Shown here piece by piece: positions 1 to 11,717 of a stretch of 64,000 nt of DNA (position 1 is its first letter; the number at the start of each line of letters is the position of its first letter). This DNA comes from Anaspis maculata (taxonomy: Eukaryota; Arthropoda; Insecta; Coleoptera; Scraptiidae). The notes under the pieces were generated by a model. That model did not search any database and had not been told where the DNA came from. It saw only the letters and a list, made by a program, of their open reading frames with translations. The stretch is taken from contig OX421968.1 of the NCBI GenBank assembly GCA_949128115.1, positions 26,830,377-26,894,376 on the forward strand. The letters are read 5' to 3'. A program made the translations under genes and the position numbers.

Positions 1-1521
1 CTTGGTACCGGGCCATAAGTCAACTGATGTGATGATGTGAAGATGGGCTTTCTTCGGAGTCAGCCTAAGATTCTAAAAATTTTGTGTAGTAGGTTCAAGT
101 TCTAGGATATTTATCTAATAAATATCTTCCATCTCCAAAAATATAGTGGTTTCTCAGTATTCAAATGTGTATTTGAACTTGTCATTCTTTAAATTGAGTT
201 CATTTCTTGTCCGATGCTGATGATGATTGTTTTCATTATCTGACAGTAGCTCATAATTTTTTAGTGCAAACATACCTTCTAAGATTATAAATAATAATAA
301 TAGTATGGCTATACATCCCATTGAGAGACTTGGCCTACAAAGCGGAAGGTTAGAGCTTCCGTTCTTTGTGTTCACTACCCGGTTGTCGCGGGCCCCTGGA
401 GGCCCGAGGTGATGGGGTAAGCATCACGCCTTAGACAACCGCCTTATTACCTACCCCTTGTAACCTGAACGCAACAGAAGATATCTACCATATAATGTGT
501 AAAATCCCGGCTCTTTCTTCTTTTCGAATTTCTTGGCCTTGGCTCTCTTCCTATTCGTTGCATAAGTTACAGCCCCATAACATTTAGATTCTTTTCAGTC
601 TTCAGTCCATTTACAAAGGAAAATATCAATGATATTTATAGTTTTTTGACGAAGGCTCTGAAGTTTAGACGAGATATCATAACGGGAACTTATCAAGTTT
701 TTATTTTCATTATTTCATTGTTTAAGATATTCTACTGTACTCGCTAATGTTAAGAGCTTTGATTTTCATCAATACTGTTACGATATTTCGCGTACGGGTT
801 CGAATATAATTGAGACGATCGTTTTAAACACACACTGTTTATTTCGGCGTACTACTACAATAAATGCCAACAATTATCCACTTGGAATTATTTCGCAGGT
901 ACTGCGCTTGTTATCGCTCGCTATAACACTTCGCGTTCCAATTCAATACTGCCGCGAGCTCCTGGCTGACGCCTTATATAAGACCTCCGAGCAGCGTTCT
1001 CGAGCTTTCTGTCTACTTCCAGCAAATTCCATAGTGCCTGGCATATGCGGTTTCTAGACCATTCCTGAATAATCACACACGTTACCCGTATGCTTTCCAT
1101 GTGTTCTGGAATCTGCGCCTCCGCCAAAGTGGACTGATGTGCCTTGATCGAACGTTCGAGTCTCCATTGGGTTTCACATACACGAACGCTCTGGAATGCA
1201 CGAGATCGCTCCAGACTTCTACACTGCGATCTAATGGTGGAAAGATCCAGAAACATCGAGTGTTTACCTATATGTACGAGATCGCCGCTCGTAACAATAC
1301 CTACACTTAACTGTGTTATTTGTATTATTTTTATTATTATTATTATTATTGTAGAACGCAGGTACCTGATTATTTATAGAGACTGGGTTGGTTGCTTGCC
1401 GGAAAGGTTGACGACAGCAGTAAATTTTTCATCACTGCTGCCGCGTCATATCGACTTCACTACTTTTAGGTTCGGAGTCCAGCGCTCCAACCGCTGAGAA
1501 ATCACGGAATTTTCAATGAAT
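1..1521. other. No recognised gene; AT-rich lead-in
   Basis: I see no gene that I can name here. On the minus strand, 375-154 stays open and contains a strongly hydrophobic stretch (around GCIAILLLLFIILEGMFAL) followed by a polar Asn/His-rich tail. It lacks an ATG at its apparent start; an internal ATG precedes the hydrophobic part. It could be a membrane-anchor exon, but nothing confirms that. A TATA-like TTATATAAG lies at 974-982 and a (TTA)n microsatellite at about 1323-1350. Confidence 0.4.
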
Positions 1522-1573
1522 CTTTCAATCTTGGAAGGTAGCCGGCGGTAGGGCTACCTTCCAAGATTGAAAG
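1522..1573. repeat. Perfect 22-bp stem hairpin
   Basis: Bases 1522-1543 and 1552-1573 are perfect reverse complements (22 bp) around an 8-nt GC-rich loop. The stem is shorter than usual for an animal pre-miRNA. It may be a tiny MITE remnant or a structural element; nothing around it decides this. Confidence 0.8.
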
Positions 1574-2880
1574 GCGATTTGAGGTCAAAATCGTGTTGTT
1601 TATGAAGTGATTTCTGCAACTATCCCTTTGACAGAGACTGAGGATGCGTCAAAATAGTTCGTTTCTGACCCAATAAGAATACCCCCTCAGCATATTATGT
1701 AGAGTTCATCTAGACTCTAGAGCATTACCTCATACCAGCGAATGATATGCAACGAATGCACCATAAGTGGTGATTCATTTTTTACTTTGTTTCGATTTTT
1801 TTATTATTTGTGAACAAATAAAGCTTCTCTAGCTTCTAAACAAGACGGTTTAAAACCAGAGGTTATAACCGCCTCCCCTTGTCCAGAACTTGCCATCCAT
1901 CAGTCGGTTCACTAGTTCCCACTCAACTCATGCAAAGCAAACACGAAGTCGGGGGTATATTTCAGAACAAAGCTAAAAACGAGACTAAAATTAGTCTGCC
2001 GCAATGTTCCGCAGCGGATATCTTTTGAAAATGGCTCCAACAAATATAAGTGATGGGATTCCATAATTTGCATTTTTTTTTTCTTGAGATTGCCCCAGGA
2101 GAAAGGTAATTTTGTTGGGTGCAGTCGTCTAATAAATTCAAATATGATTTTGGTATTGTCCGGACGTTAAGGGCTACATTGCTACAACCTTGCAAAAAAT
2201 GATCAAGAGATGGGACTTCTCACGAATGTTTATCAGACCCCCGAGCAACTTTCAAGAAGTGGTGCCACGGTGGGTCCACTTGCAGACGCCGTATATATAC
2301 AGGCTGTTCAGTAATGCAAAAATTCCATCTCCTGAACCAAAAAAGTTGGAGTCACGAAAATCATCATATAGATTGCGAGATAGATTTTCAAGTTGATATT
2401 TGTCAAGATAATAAAGTAAACCGCATCTCCATATCTTTGCCGTTTTCGAGAAATCCCGAAATTAGTGGTCAGTTCTATGAAAATTGACATTTTTCAATGA
2501 ATCAGTGATTTCTCAAGATATTCTGTTGAAATTCGGTAGTGCCATTAAGTCAAGAATGAAATGCCGTCCGTGTGTTGCCATCGTCCCTGTCCACTATCTT
2601 TGAAAATATGACAGTCAACTGTTTTTCTTCTTATGGCCGCTATCTTGAAGTCGCCCATCATTAAATAAGTGAGGAATTGAACTCTACTATTTATATACTT
2701 TTTATTTAGGCTGCCTTCTGACAAAGGATACAAGGTCAATAGTGATGTACATAAAATTAAGTGTTAAATACACACATCAAAAGAATCTAGGGGACAAGCA
2801 AATTCAGACGATTTCTAAAATCATCATAACTTTTGATTGCCATCAGCGATTTCATATCGGCTTTCGGTGTTCGATAGCCC
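1574..2880. other. No gene; contains one arm of a distant inverted repeat
   Basis: No coding sequence is recognised. About 2556-2670 is a diverged reverse complement of 8165-8281, so both are copies of one interspersed repeat. Confidence 0.6.
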
Positions 2881-2940
2881 AATCCTTTGTTTTCATGCTC
2901 TGATCACGTCGAATACGAACAATGTTTCATAAAGATTCTA

Positions 2941-3729
2941 CAGGGTGATCAATGGAACAGTGTAAAATTGCCAAAAGTTCAGTACGAGCGCGATTTCCTA
3001 AAACAAATTTTTTATGCATTCCAATAGCACAGTTATAAAGACTGGTGCTTCAGCTTGAGTAACGTTTTTGAATTTTGAAAATCGAAGGTAAATTGCCAAA
3101 GATATTGATCATTTTGTGCCGCCATGTTGAACTTCCAAGAAAGTAATCCGATTTCATTAAAACTCGGATCACACTGGTCTGGTTCAAGTAATTGGAATTT
3201 CAAGGTCAAATATCTTTTTCGGTCACTTTCCAGCCGCCACATTGAAGTTTTATGTAAATGATTCGATTCTAGTGTGTTTCAAAGTTTCATTCAAATCGAA
3301 TCATTTATGTAAAAAGTTCAATATAGCGGCTCGAAAGTGATCGAAAGTGACATTTGACCTTGAAATTCCAATCACTTGAACCGGACATGAGTGTGTTCCA
3401 AGTTTCAATAAAATCGTATCACTTTTTTCTTTCTTGGAAGTTCAACACGGCGGCTTAAAATGATCAATATTGCTAAAGATATTGATCATTTTAAGCAACC
3501 GTGTTGAACTTCCAAGAAAGAAAAAAGTGATACGATTTTATTGAAACTTGGAACACACTCATGTCCGGTTCAAGTGATTCACCTTCGATTTCTAAAATTC
3601 AAAAACGTCACTGAAGCTGAAACACTGATCTTCATAACTGTGCTATTGAAATGCATGCATTTTCTTCCTTGGGAAATCGCGCTCGTACTGAACTTTCGGC
3701 AATTTTACACTGTTCCATTGATCACCCTG
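2941..3729. repeat. Foldback repeat with TA-CAGGGTG ends
   Basis: The segment starts CAGGGTGATCAATGG and ends with its reverse complement, flanked by TA on both sides (2939-2940, 3730-3731). The two halves fold on each other with a centre near 3477. Similarity between the arms continues some 30 bp outside the TA, so the visible TA may not be the real border of the whole palindrome. The TA flank and CAGGGTG ends suggest a mariner-like non-autonomous element. No transposase is present. Confidence 0.7.
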
Positions 3730-3779
3730 TAGCAACCTTATAAAACATTGTTCGTACTGCAGTGACGGTACTCTGCATG

Positions 3780-5400
3780 CGGATACATCCCCAATCATCT
3801 TTAAAGCTTCCGTATTGTACCGCTCACCCCCCCTTTTAACCCATCTACGTTGTGTATTTTAACCCTTTGTTTCCCGTGAATTAGTTCACCCCTTTCTTTT
3901 GTTGACAAACATTGGTTCTACCTACGAGAGGACCAAATTAATCTATTTCCTACATAGAAACACACAATTCAAATCACACGTTCCTTTATTTTATTTGAAT
4001 AAATTTGAACAAACATAAGCCTTTTGCTTTTACTGAATCTCATTGTCTGATTCTTCATTTCACTGCTTAATTAAACTAGATTCGTAACCAATACAATTTA
4101 ATTCCTGGAATACGTCATTGCCTTCTTTAGCAATAGTTTACACAATTTTAATCACATTTCGAACAGCATGGCAAATTCATTATTTGTGGAGTTCCCCTGT
4201 TAGAGGGTTATTAACCGAAAGAGTTAAATTGGAATGTTTATAACTGCAATAATTCCCAGTTTTGTCGGTTCCCAATTATTGTCATAATGTCGTCAGTTTA
4301 ATACCATACGTTTCAACTCGAACTTTAGTTGATGGTTTATTTACAGGTATGATGGGCATGAATTAACCCTTTGGGTCTTTGTTTGGTACAGTCCTTTCAA
4401 TAGACTTTTCGGAGAGAACTTTATTTCCGATCATGTATCAGGTAGCTTCAAATGACTTGGCTTTTCAGATTTTGTGTGGGGAATTTCTCGCGCTTTGCAT
4501 TTCCTAATTTCCGCAATTTTCCGCTCTTATTTTCTACCGCTTCGCGATGGTTGGCAGCCAGGTTTCCGGACTTTCTGTGACAAGCGACATCTTTCCAGAC
4601 AGGTCGCCGTCAAGCCCGTCCTGACGTTAACTGCCCGTTGATTAACCCTTTGTGTCAGGTAATTGTTGTTTTTGTTTAGCCTCAGTTCATGGTGACATCT
4701 CACCCGGTTCTTTGTGAAGATAGCGTCAGCTTAGTAGGCTCCGGACATCACTTGGAGTTTGCTGGTTCGTTCTGCAATGCCGCACCTGACTTTAACCCTT
4801 TCTTATTCGCGTCTAACTCTCACTTCTAATTCTTCTGAGCTTAGGATTTTAACGCACTGACTAAAGCTTATATCTGAAAGGGTTAACCGCATAGAGAAGA
4901 AAAGCCACGTCAACTTGAAGCACCTTTACAGGTGGTAAAGCCCAGGTAACTTGCTTCTTGACATTTGAATAAATCTGACATTAAGACTGTACTTGGGTTC
5001 CAACAGCTGAACATTCATAATAAATATTGTACACCAGTTAATTGAAGTACGACTTTGATTTCACAATGATCTGTGCTAATAAACTTCTGAACACCTGTTA
5101 CCTCAATTTAGGGTCAAATAAATCAAATCAGTGATACTTGCCTTTATAACTTCAACGATCGATCACCATCAAAACTCACAATCATTAAACCACAAATAAC
5201 TTTATCAACAAATAATATAACAATCATAGCAGGAGCGCAAAGCAGGCGTCTTATCGGTGTTGCATTCACACACCAACCATCCCTTGCGTCCTTTTCTCGG
5301 CTTCCTCAAGCCCTGCATCTTTCCCCTCCTACTTTCTGAATTTCACCAGCTGCAGCTACGCTCTTATGCTTAAGTTAACTATTTTAATTTTAGGCTAGGC
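3780..5400. other. No feature recognised
   Basis: This is about 1.6 kb of AT-rich sequence without a supported ORF, TIR or tandem repeat. Short TTAACCCTTTGT-like words recur several times (for example near 3860, 4365, 4640, 4800) but do not form an array. Confidence 0.5.
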
Positions 5401-5403
5401 CGA

Positions 5404-5585
5404 TCACCACAGTATATTCAGAATTTTTCGTCCTTTTTTGGTTGTAATCCATGAATTAGCTGGAGTGTATTCCCCGAGATATTCCCCAAATAACTTCACT
5501 CCTCTACGTTTACATGGAAGGTTACACCACTTTTGAAACTCGCTTTCTCTAAGATGTTTTCGGAGGTTTTGTGAGCTCAAATAAT
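5404..5585 (-). pseudogene. Possible C-terminal fragment of a non-LTR reverse transcriptase
   Basis: On the minus strand one frame reads through ...RKHLRESEFQKWCNLPCK, then a basic GV-LF-E stretch and PANSWITTKKG before a stop. The pattern Trp-x2-Leu-Pro ... Gly-Val ... Phe ... Asn-Ser-Trp resembles the region after the polymerase domain of R2-like non-LTR retrotransposons. It is short, has no catalytic motif, and overlaps in another frame with the tail of the neighbouring unknown ORF. The recognition is tentative. Confidence 0.3.
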
Positions 5586-5587
5586 CA

Positions 5588-6046
5588 TTATTCGGAGGAA
5601 GGGCAATTGGTACCACCATCCACCCCAACCACCACCTCAGGTATTGCAGAAGTAACTGCAGGACAGCTTGTAGCACGTTCATGATGTCCAACCAAATAAT
5701 AGGCTTTGTAAGAAAAATACAAAACACCTTGATATGCAGGTTCCTTCGATTCACAAATGTTGTCAATTGCCCAAATGGTATTGCCAGTATTCTGAGACCA
5801 CCAATTATTCTCACGACGATTAGGAAACCACACTGTTTTTAGAGACGCCAACGGAATAGTACAGATCTGAGATTTACAGTTGCCTTCGGATGTATCAGTC
5901 TCATCGTAAATGCGAATTTGAACAAAACATGGAGCTCTTGTAGTGGTCATCTCCAACTTCACACCCAAAAATTTAAAATCATGTTTGTCACTAACTACAT
6001 CAGGCAATCAGGCTTTTTGAAGGCTGTCACTGCACCAGCTCCTACT
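5588..6046 (-). pseudogene. Unrecognised repeat-borne protein, left (minus) copy
   Basis: A reading frame of about 140 residues runs leftwards from near 6007. It is the inverted homologue of 7490-7765: both carry the blocks KHDFKFLGVKLEM, SLKTVWFPNRRENNWWSQ and NICESKEPAYQGVLY. This copy has a longer C-terminus ending around 5588. The alternating hydrophobic pattern would fit a beta-rich fold such as a virus-type coat protein, but I see no diagnostic motif and do not recognise the family. Homology to the right copy starts abruptly at about 6046, so this copy lacks the basic N-terminus seen upstream of the other one. It may be a transposon protein or an endogenous viral fragment. Confidence 0.5.
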
Positions 6047-6268
6047 ATAAATAAAGGATTTTAAGAATATATTGTGTTTTCCAGCTCCTACTCATAATCG
6101 ATAAATTGCGAGCATTAGCGAGCTTATCAGCGGCGGGACTAGCATGACTTCCTGCCGTGTCCGCTCTAAGTAGGTTTTCTTTTTTCTAAGTCCGTTATCG
6201 GTCGAACTGCGCTTGCGCTATCCGGTTTAGGAGTCAGTTTGAATACTCGCGCGCTTTATCAGTTCACA

Positions 6269-7776
6269 ATGTATCGTGGTCGTAAGAAGGTCGTTAAAGG
6301 ACCCCGCACGATTCTTATGGAAAATGGCTCCCGGTTAAATTCTCTGAATTTTTGATATGTTGTAGCTCATAAGATACTAATCAAATACCGTGAACCCCAA
6401 ACTCAAATAATGGACAGTTTTTCACCCACAGGGGGTTGAAGTTGGAGGTTTTGACGGCTTCAAAATGATATTATGACGTTAATAAAGGCTTTTTATTTGG
6501 TTTCTCTTCATGTTGTGTTTCATGCTAAATGTATTTATTTGACAGAAAAATATCAACCCCCTCCTCCACCCCCAACCCCTATCTACCATCATAATATTCG
6601 AGATTTCTCCCAAAAGCTATGCGGATGGCTTCTGTGATTTAAATTATGAATTTTGACATAAAAATTATTTTCCACCCCTAATGTTGGGGTGCCGATTTTC
6701 CAATTTTCCTCGGTTAATTTGGCTGAATTTTTGGTATTGTGTACTTCTAATTCTGCTGAACAAAAAGTTATAATGCCAAAACTTATTCCTATGGACAGTT
6801 TTTGTTCTACAGGGGACTGAAGTTGAAGATTTGAGAGCATAAATATTGAACTTCAGTCCCCTGTAGAACAAAAACCGTTCATAGGAATAAGTTTTGGTAC
6901 GAGAACTTTTGGTTCAGCAGAATTAGGAGTACACAATACCAAAAATTCAGCTAAATTAACCGAGGAAAATTGGAAAATCGGCACCCCAACATTAGGGGTG
7001 GAAAATAATTTCTATGTCAAAATTCATAAATTGAATCACAGAAGCCATCCGCATGGCTTTTTGGAGTAATATCGAATTTTATGATGGTAGATAGGGGTTG
7101 GGGGTGGAGGAGGGGGTTGATATTTATCTGTCGAATAAATACATTTAGCATGAAACACGCTTGAAGAGAAACCAAATATAAAGCTTTTATTTACGTCAGA
7201 ATATCATTTCTGAGCCGTCAAAACCTCCAACTTCAACCCCCTGTGGGTGAAAAACTATCCATTATTTGAGTTTGGGCTTCACGGTATTTGATAAGTATCT
7301 CATGAGCTACAACATATCAAAAATTCAGAGAATTTAACCGGGAGCCATTTTCCATAAGAATCGTGCGGGGTCCTTTGGTACTAAACGTAGGATCTCGTAT
7401 TTCGATCCGCGTGTTGCTGGGGGGGGTCCAGGATGATGGAGAGGGCATAGTAGGAGCTGGTGCAGTGACAGCCTTCAAGAGGCCTGATGTAGTTAGTGAC
7501 AAACATGATTTTAAATTTTTGGGTGTGAAGTTGGAGATGACCACTACAAGAGCTCCATGTTTTGTTCAAATTCACATTTACGATACATCCAAAGGCAACT
7601 GTAAATCTCAGATCTATACTATTCCGTTGGCGTCTCTTAAGACAGTGTGGTTTCCTAATCGTCGTGAGAATAATTGGTGGTCTCAGAATACTGGCAATAC
7701 CATTTGGGTAATTGACAACATTTGTGAATCGAAGGAACCTGCATATCAAGGTGTTTTGTATTATTCTTCCACTTAA
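6269..7776 (+). pseudogene. Unrecognised repeat-borne protein, right (plus) copy, interrupted
   Basis: An ATG at 6269 opens a short basic N-terminus (MYRGRKKVVKG). The frame is broken at about 6300 by a 1.08-kb palindrome and resumes after 7376 with another basic stretch. A run of eight G near 7420-7428 separates that frame from the one used for the rest, so a small indel is likely. The main body ends at a stop near 7776 and matches the minus copy at 5588-6007. The upstream 6100-6268 is shared with neither arm. A basic N-terminus plus a beta-rich body is compatible with a small nucleic-acid-binding or capsid-like protein, but this is inference only. The copy is clearly non-functional. Confidence 0.5.
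6296..7376. mobile_element. 1.08-kb palindromic insertion (foldback)
   Basis: The two halves are near-complete reverse complements, from AAAGGACCCCGCACGATTC at the left to its complement at the right, with a centre near 6840. It interrupts an ORF between its N-terminus and body, which makes it look like an insertion. I could not define a clean target duplication. No transposase is encoded, and the short ORFs inside are by-products of the repeat. Confidence 0.75.
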
Positions 7777-7779
7777 ATC

Positions 7780-8445
7780 ATTTCCAGCGAGTAAATCCTT
7801 TTCTATTAAGTATAATCCTGGCCATTTAAAAGTATGAAATTTTATTTTGAACTACCTACTAATTTTTTCAGAATATTTTCAGGCTATTTCAGGAACGACT
7901 GAACTTGAATCAAAATGGTTTTGTATCCCACCTTAAAAAAACATAGAGGATGATTTTAAACACCCTTCTTTATTATTCCAATGGTCATTTTGGCCATGGG
8001 GGGCGCCAGAGTGCTGTGAAACTCGTAAAAACGGGTCCAACGGTCAAACAGCTCTTTTTTGGTCAATTAAAAGGAAGTTGCTCACTGGGTACTGGGTATG
8101 TTTGTTTTTTACATTTAGATCATTGGTTGTGACCGTGATTACTAGTACCGATTGATTTCCCAGTTATTCAATAATGAACGAATTCAAGATGACGGCCATA
8201 AGGAGAAAAACAGTTGACAGTCGTATTTTTGAAGATAGCAGGCGAGTGCGGTGGGAGCACACGGCATTCAACGGCAAAAACAAAGCCAAGGCACCTGATA
8301 AAGGTAAAGATAATGTGTGACCCACGAGTTAAAAGTCAATGATGAGTTGAAAAAAAACCATTATAAATTCTATTCCTGACTAACCTGACTTTACTCCTAA
8401 TGGTAATACCAGAATGTCACCCTAATATATTGAAAAGGAACTGAG
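7780..8445. other. No gene; contains inverted-repeat partner
   Basis: No coding sequence recognised. About 8165-8281 is the reverse-complement partner of 2556-2670. Confidence 0.5.
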
Positions 8446-8460
8446 TTATTGAAAATTGTC

Positions 8461-8687
8461 TGACCGGCCGGTGGCTCAGAAGCTTAACGCAGCACAACAC
8501 CAACCTGGATGTCCCATGCAGGATCGAATCCGGCCGGCGGCGGCGGCAACACATTTTCTGAGCAAACGTTTACTGTGACATCGAAAGTATAATGTATTGG
8601 TAAACCGAACTAATAAAATGTTACAAACTCCTATAACCAAAGGAGAGTTGAGAAGGAGGAAAACAATTCATTTATTTATTCATTTAT
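8461..8687 (+). mobile_element. tRNA-derived SINE with 15-bp target duplication
   Basis: The insert is flanked by perfect direct repeats TTATTGAAAATTGTC (8446-8460 and 8688-8702), the kind of duplication left by LINE-driven retrotransposition. Its 5' part resembles tRNA internal promoters: a box A-like GTGGCTCAGAAGCTTAACG and a box B-like GGATCGAATCC. The 3' tail is an ATTT-rich repeat rather than pure poly(A). Confidence 0.75.
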
Positions 8688-8957
8688 TTATTGAAAATTG
8701 TCAGATCACTAATTTCACGATTTTTCAGAAAGGTTTTATCTGAACAAGCATGACATTGTGAATCTACCTGGTGATTTTCATAACTCCAGCTTGTTTGGTT
8801 CACGGGGTGGAATTTTTGCATTTCTAAACACCCCGTGTTTTTACAATTACAACAATTTGCAACAATATACATACAATTTTTGCATTGTATATTGTGTCTG
8901 CAGGTGGAGCCACCGTGGCTCAACACACAGAAAACTCTGTTTCACTTTGTACCTTTA

Positions 8958-9090
8958 AGGGGCTGGAACTCCTCTTAGGAAGGAAGCAATTGAGTAAAAA
9001 TGTTGCTCTTTTCGACTTATTTTTTTGAGAGGAATCATCTCTCAAAATTTTATGCAAAGTCACTGAAACACACCTGTATGATGGCTGGAG
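8958..9090. repeat. Fragment of a mariner-like repeat family
   Basis: This stretch matches 27330-27463: GGGGCTG..., TTTTCGACTxATTTTTTTGAG, and a CACTGAAACAC end close to ACCTGTAT. The sister copy ends in CACTGAAACACCGTATA. It is a fragment; the opposite end was not found here. Confidence 0.5.
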
Positions 9091-9220
9091 ATGATATTTT
9101 TTTACTTGGCCATGGCCATGATAACTGAAAATACTGAAATGATATCCTGAAAGTTCAAAAATAAGACTAATGCTCTAGAGTTAGACAATGTAAATAAAAA
9201 AATCAACATATTTTTATATA

Positions 9221-9659
9221 CAGGGTGGCCCATTGAAAACGAAACAGACAGATTTTCGGGCATTCGCCCTCATTTTTTCGAAATAAGCCCGGACAGGTCA
9301 ACTTTGTTTTCAAGGGGGACGTTCAACTGCTATTGATTTAACCGTGGAGTTTCACCCCCGTAGCAGGGTGGCAGCCCTTTCGAAAAATTTTAATGACAAT
9401 TGGGGTTGAGTGATATATCATTTCAAAGCTGGTTCAATTGCCTTTATAGCGGTATAAATTTTTCGATTCGATGCAAATTTTCTAAGATAATGCTAATTTC
9501 AGTGTTTTTGGAGGGTTACAGCCCCTTCTAGGAGGCTGGCTCGAAGTTGCCGGACCCATGACGGGGCTTATATCCGTCTAGTAAACATGTTACAGAATAC
9601 AAACAAATTAGGTCAAGTGCCCGAAAATTTGTCAGTTTCGTTTTCGTTGGGCCAACCTG
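9221..9659. mobile_element. TA-flanked mariner-like non-autonomous element
   Basis: The ends are imperfect inverted repeats of about 42 bp, CAGGGTGGCCCATTGAAAAC at the left and the complement of CAGGTTGGCCCAACGAAAAC at the right. TA lies directly outside each end (9219-9220, 9660-9661). The 439-bp interior has no transposase ORF. End sequence and TA target fit the mariner group. Confidence 0.75.
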
Positions 9660-9680
9660 TATGTAATAGGTAATAGTTTT

Positions 9681-11717
9681 TAGCGCATTTTCCATCTTGA
9701 TGAAAATCGCTATTGCAACCGCTTTGTCCGTCCGTCCGTCCGTCCGTCCGTCCGTCCGTTCCTCGAACTCCTCCCAAACTAGACGACCTAGCTTTCTAAT
9801 TTTTTCGCTGTTACATAGCTGCCACTCCCAAAGGAGGGCTAGGCTATATTGGATGTCTACATTGCGCCGCCAACATAGAGAAAACCGCCCCCGATAAACT
9901 TGAAATAACATAATATTGCACTTTCTACCAGACCTGATGCTCTGGTGTTCTCATTTTTTGAATAATACATAGTTGCCACTTATAAACGTAAGCCAAGAAA
10001 CATTCCGTCTTCAATATGCGCCGCCGACATGGGAAAACTGCTAAAAACCGCCCCCAATCACTTTAAAATGAAAAACATAAACCCGAAGACATAGCGATCT
10101 GATTCTTTCGGTATATAGATAGCTGACTAAAAATAGGAAAGGATAGGCTACTTTTGGTTAGTCGCCGCCCCCAGATTCCGCCCCCAAACGATAAAAAGTG
10201 CAACTTTCATAAATGTTACTGATTGAGATGTTCCCTTAAAATTTAGGAACTGCCAACTCAAATTGTGCAACATTTGCTCAGCCGAACGCTGCCGCTCCCA
10301 CACGCCGCCCCCAAAGTAAGAGATAAATGAAAAACATGAACCCGAAGACATAGCGATCTGAGTTTTTCGCTAGATGGATAGCTGACTAAAAATGGGAAAG
10401 GATAGGCTACTTTTGATATGGCACCGCCTCCAGCTTCCGCCCCCAAAAGAAAAAAAGTGCAACTTTCAACAATTTTCACTGATTTAGCTGATAATGTTAC
10501 CTCGAACATTCAGAAACTCTTGACTCAAACTGTGCAAGAATTTCTTTGCCAAACTCTGCCGCTCCCACACGCCGCCCCCAAAGTGAGAGATAAATGTAAA
10601 ACATGAACCTGAAGACATAGCGATCTGATTCTTCCACTATATTGATAGCTGACTAAAATTGGAAAAAGATAGGCTACTTTTAATTAGCCGCCACCTCCAG
10701 CTGCCGCCTCCAAACTAAAAAAAAATGCAACTTTCACAATTTTCACTGATTGTCATATTCCCATTACATTTAGAAACTCCCAACTCAAACTGTGCAACAG
10801 TTACTTTGCCGAATGCTGCCGCCCCCACACGCTGCCCTCAAAGTGAGAGATGGATGAAAAACATAAATCCGAAGACATAACGATCTAATTCTTTCGCTAT
10901 ATGGATAGCTAACTAAAAAGGAAAAAAGCAGGCTACTTTTGATATGGCGCCGCCTCCAACTTCCACCCCCAAAAGAAAAAAGTGCAACTTCCAATAATTT
11001 CCACTGATTTACATTTCAATGTTACCTCAAACATTCAGAAACACCAATCTCAAACTGTGGAAGAATTTCTTTGCCAAACTCTGCCGCTTCCAACACGCCG
11101 CCCCCAAAGTAAGAGATAAATATATAACATAACCCTGAAGACATAGCGATCTAATTGTTCCGCTATATAGATAGCTGACTAAAAATGGGAAGAGATAGGC
11201 CACTTTTGATTAGTCGCCGCCTCCAGCTCCCGCCCCCAAACAAAAAATGCCACTTTCACAATTTTCACTGATTGTCATATTTCCTTAAACATTTAGAAAC
11301 TTCTAACTCAAACTGTGCAACAGTTACTTTGTCGAATGCTGCCACCAGTGCCACCCCCACACGCTGCCCTCAAAGTAAGAGATAAATGGAAAACATAAAC
11401 CCGAAGACATAGCGATCTAATTCTTTCGCTATATGGATAGCCGACTAAAAATGGGAAAGAATAGACTACTGTTGATTAGTCGCCGCTCCCAGATCCCGCC
11501 CTCAAACAAAAAAATATTGATGAGTGAAAGAATTATCATTCAAATCTATTTCATTGGCAAGTACCCCATTCTGATAACGAAATATCACAATGAGTTTCGA
11601 ATGAAGAAAGTGGGCAAGGAATGGTGTTCCTCCTTCAACCTTTCTTTACGTTCATAATATGCCTCTTTGAGAAAATGCGCTACTGAGACTCACGCACGTG
11701 AGGGCATACTCACTTGT
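9681..11717 (+). mobile_element. Helentron-like (HINE/DINE-1/mini-me type) element, copy A
   Basis: The 5' end TAGCGCATTTTC follows a T run and folds with GATGAAAATCGCT just downstream. A (GTCC)n microsatellite lies at 9726-9759. A subterminal GAAAATGCGCTA (11671-11682) is the exact reverse complement of the 5' end, followed by the hairpin CTCACG-CA-CGTGAG (11689-11702) and the end CTTG (11713-11716) before T residues. This set of asymmetric terminal inverted repeats, 3' hairpin, T-run target, GTCY microsatellite and central tandem repeats is what is described for Helentron-associated elements. No Rep/helicase is encoded, so it is non-autonomous. Copy B is its inverted sister 43 kb away. Confidence 0.75.
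10010..11510 (+). repeat. About 260-bp tandem array (about 6 units) inside copy A
   Basis: The word GAAGACATAGCGATCT recurs at 10085, 10343, 10611, 10871, 11137 and 11403 (one base differs at 10871), giving periods of 258-268 bp. Units carry GC-rich CCGCCTCC/CGCCCCC blocks between AT-rich stretches. Short ORFs across the units are shadows of the repeat. Confidence 0.9.

Noticed and set aside
960..1060. Possible promoter or LTR with TTATATAAG
   Set aside because: No second LTR, primer-binding site, polypurine tract or downstream gene could be found.
9726..9759. CRISPR-like or satellite array
   Set aside because: It is a simple (GTCC)n microsatellite without spacers and belongs to the Helentron-like element.
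10148..11060. Several overlapping reading frames of 60-80 residues on both strands
   Set aside because: They repeat with the 260-bp tandem unit and appear again in the inverted copy at 52.7-54.1 kb; they are by-products of the array.
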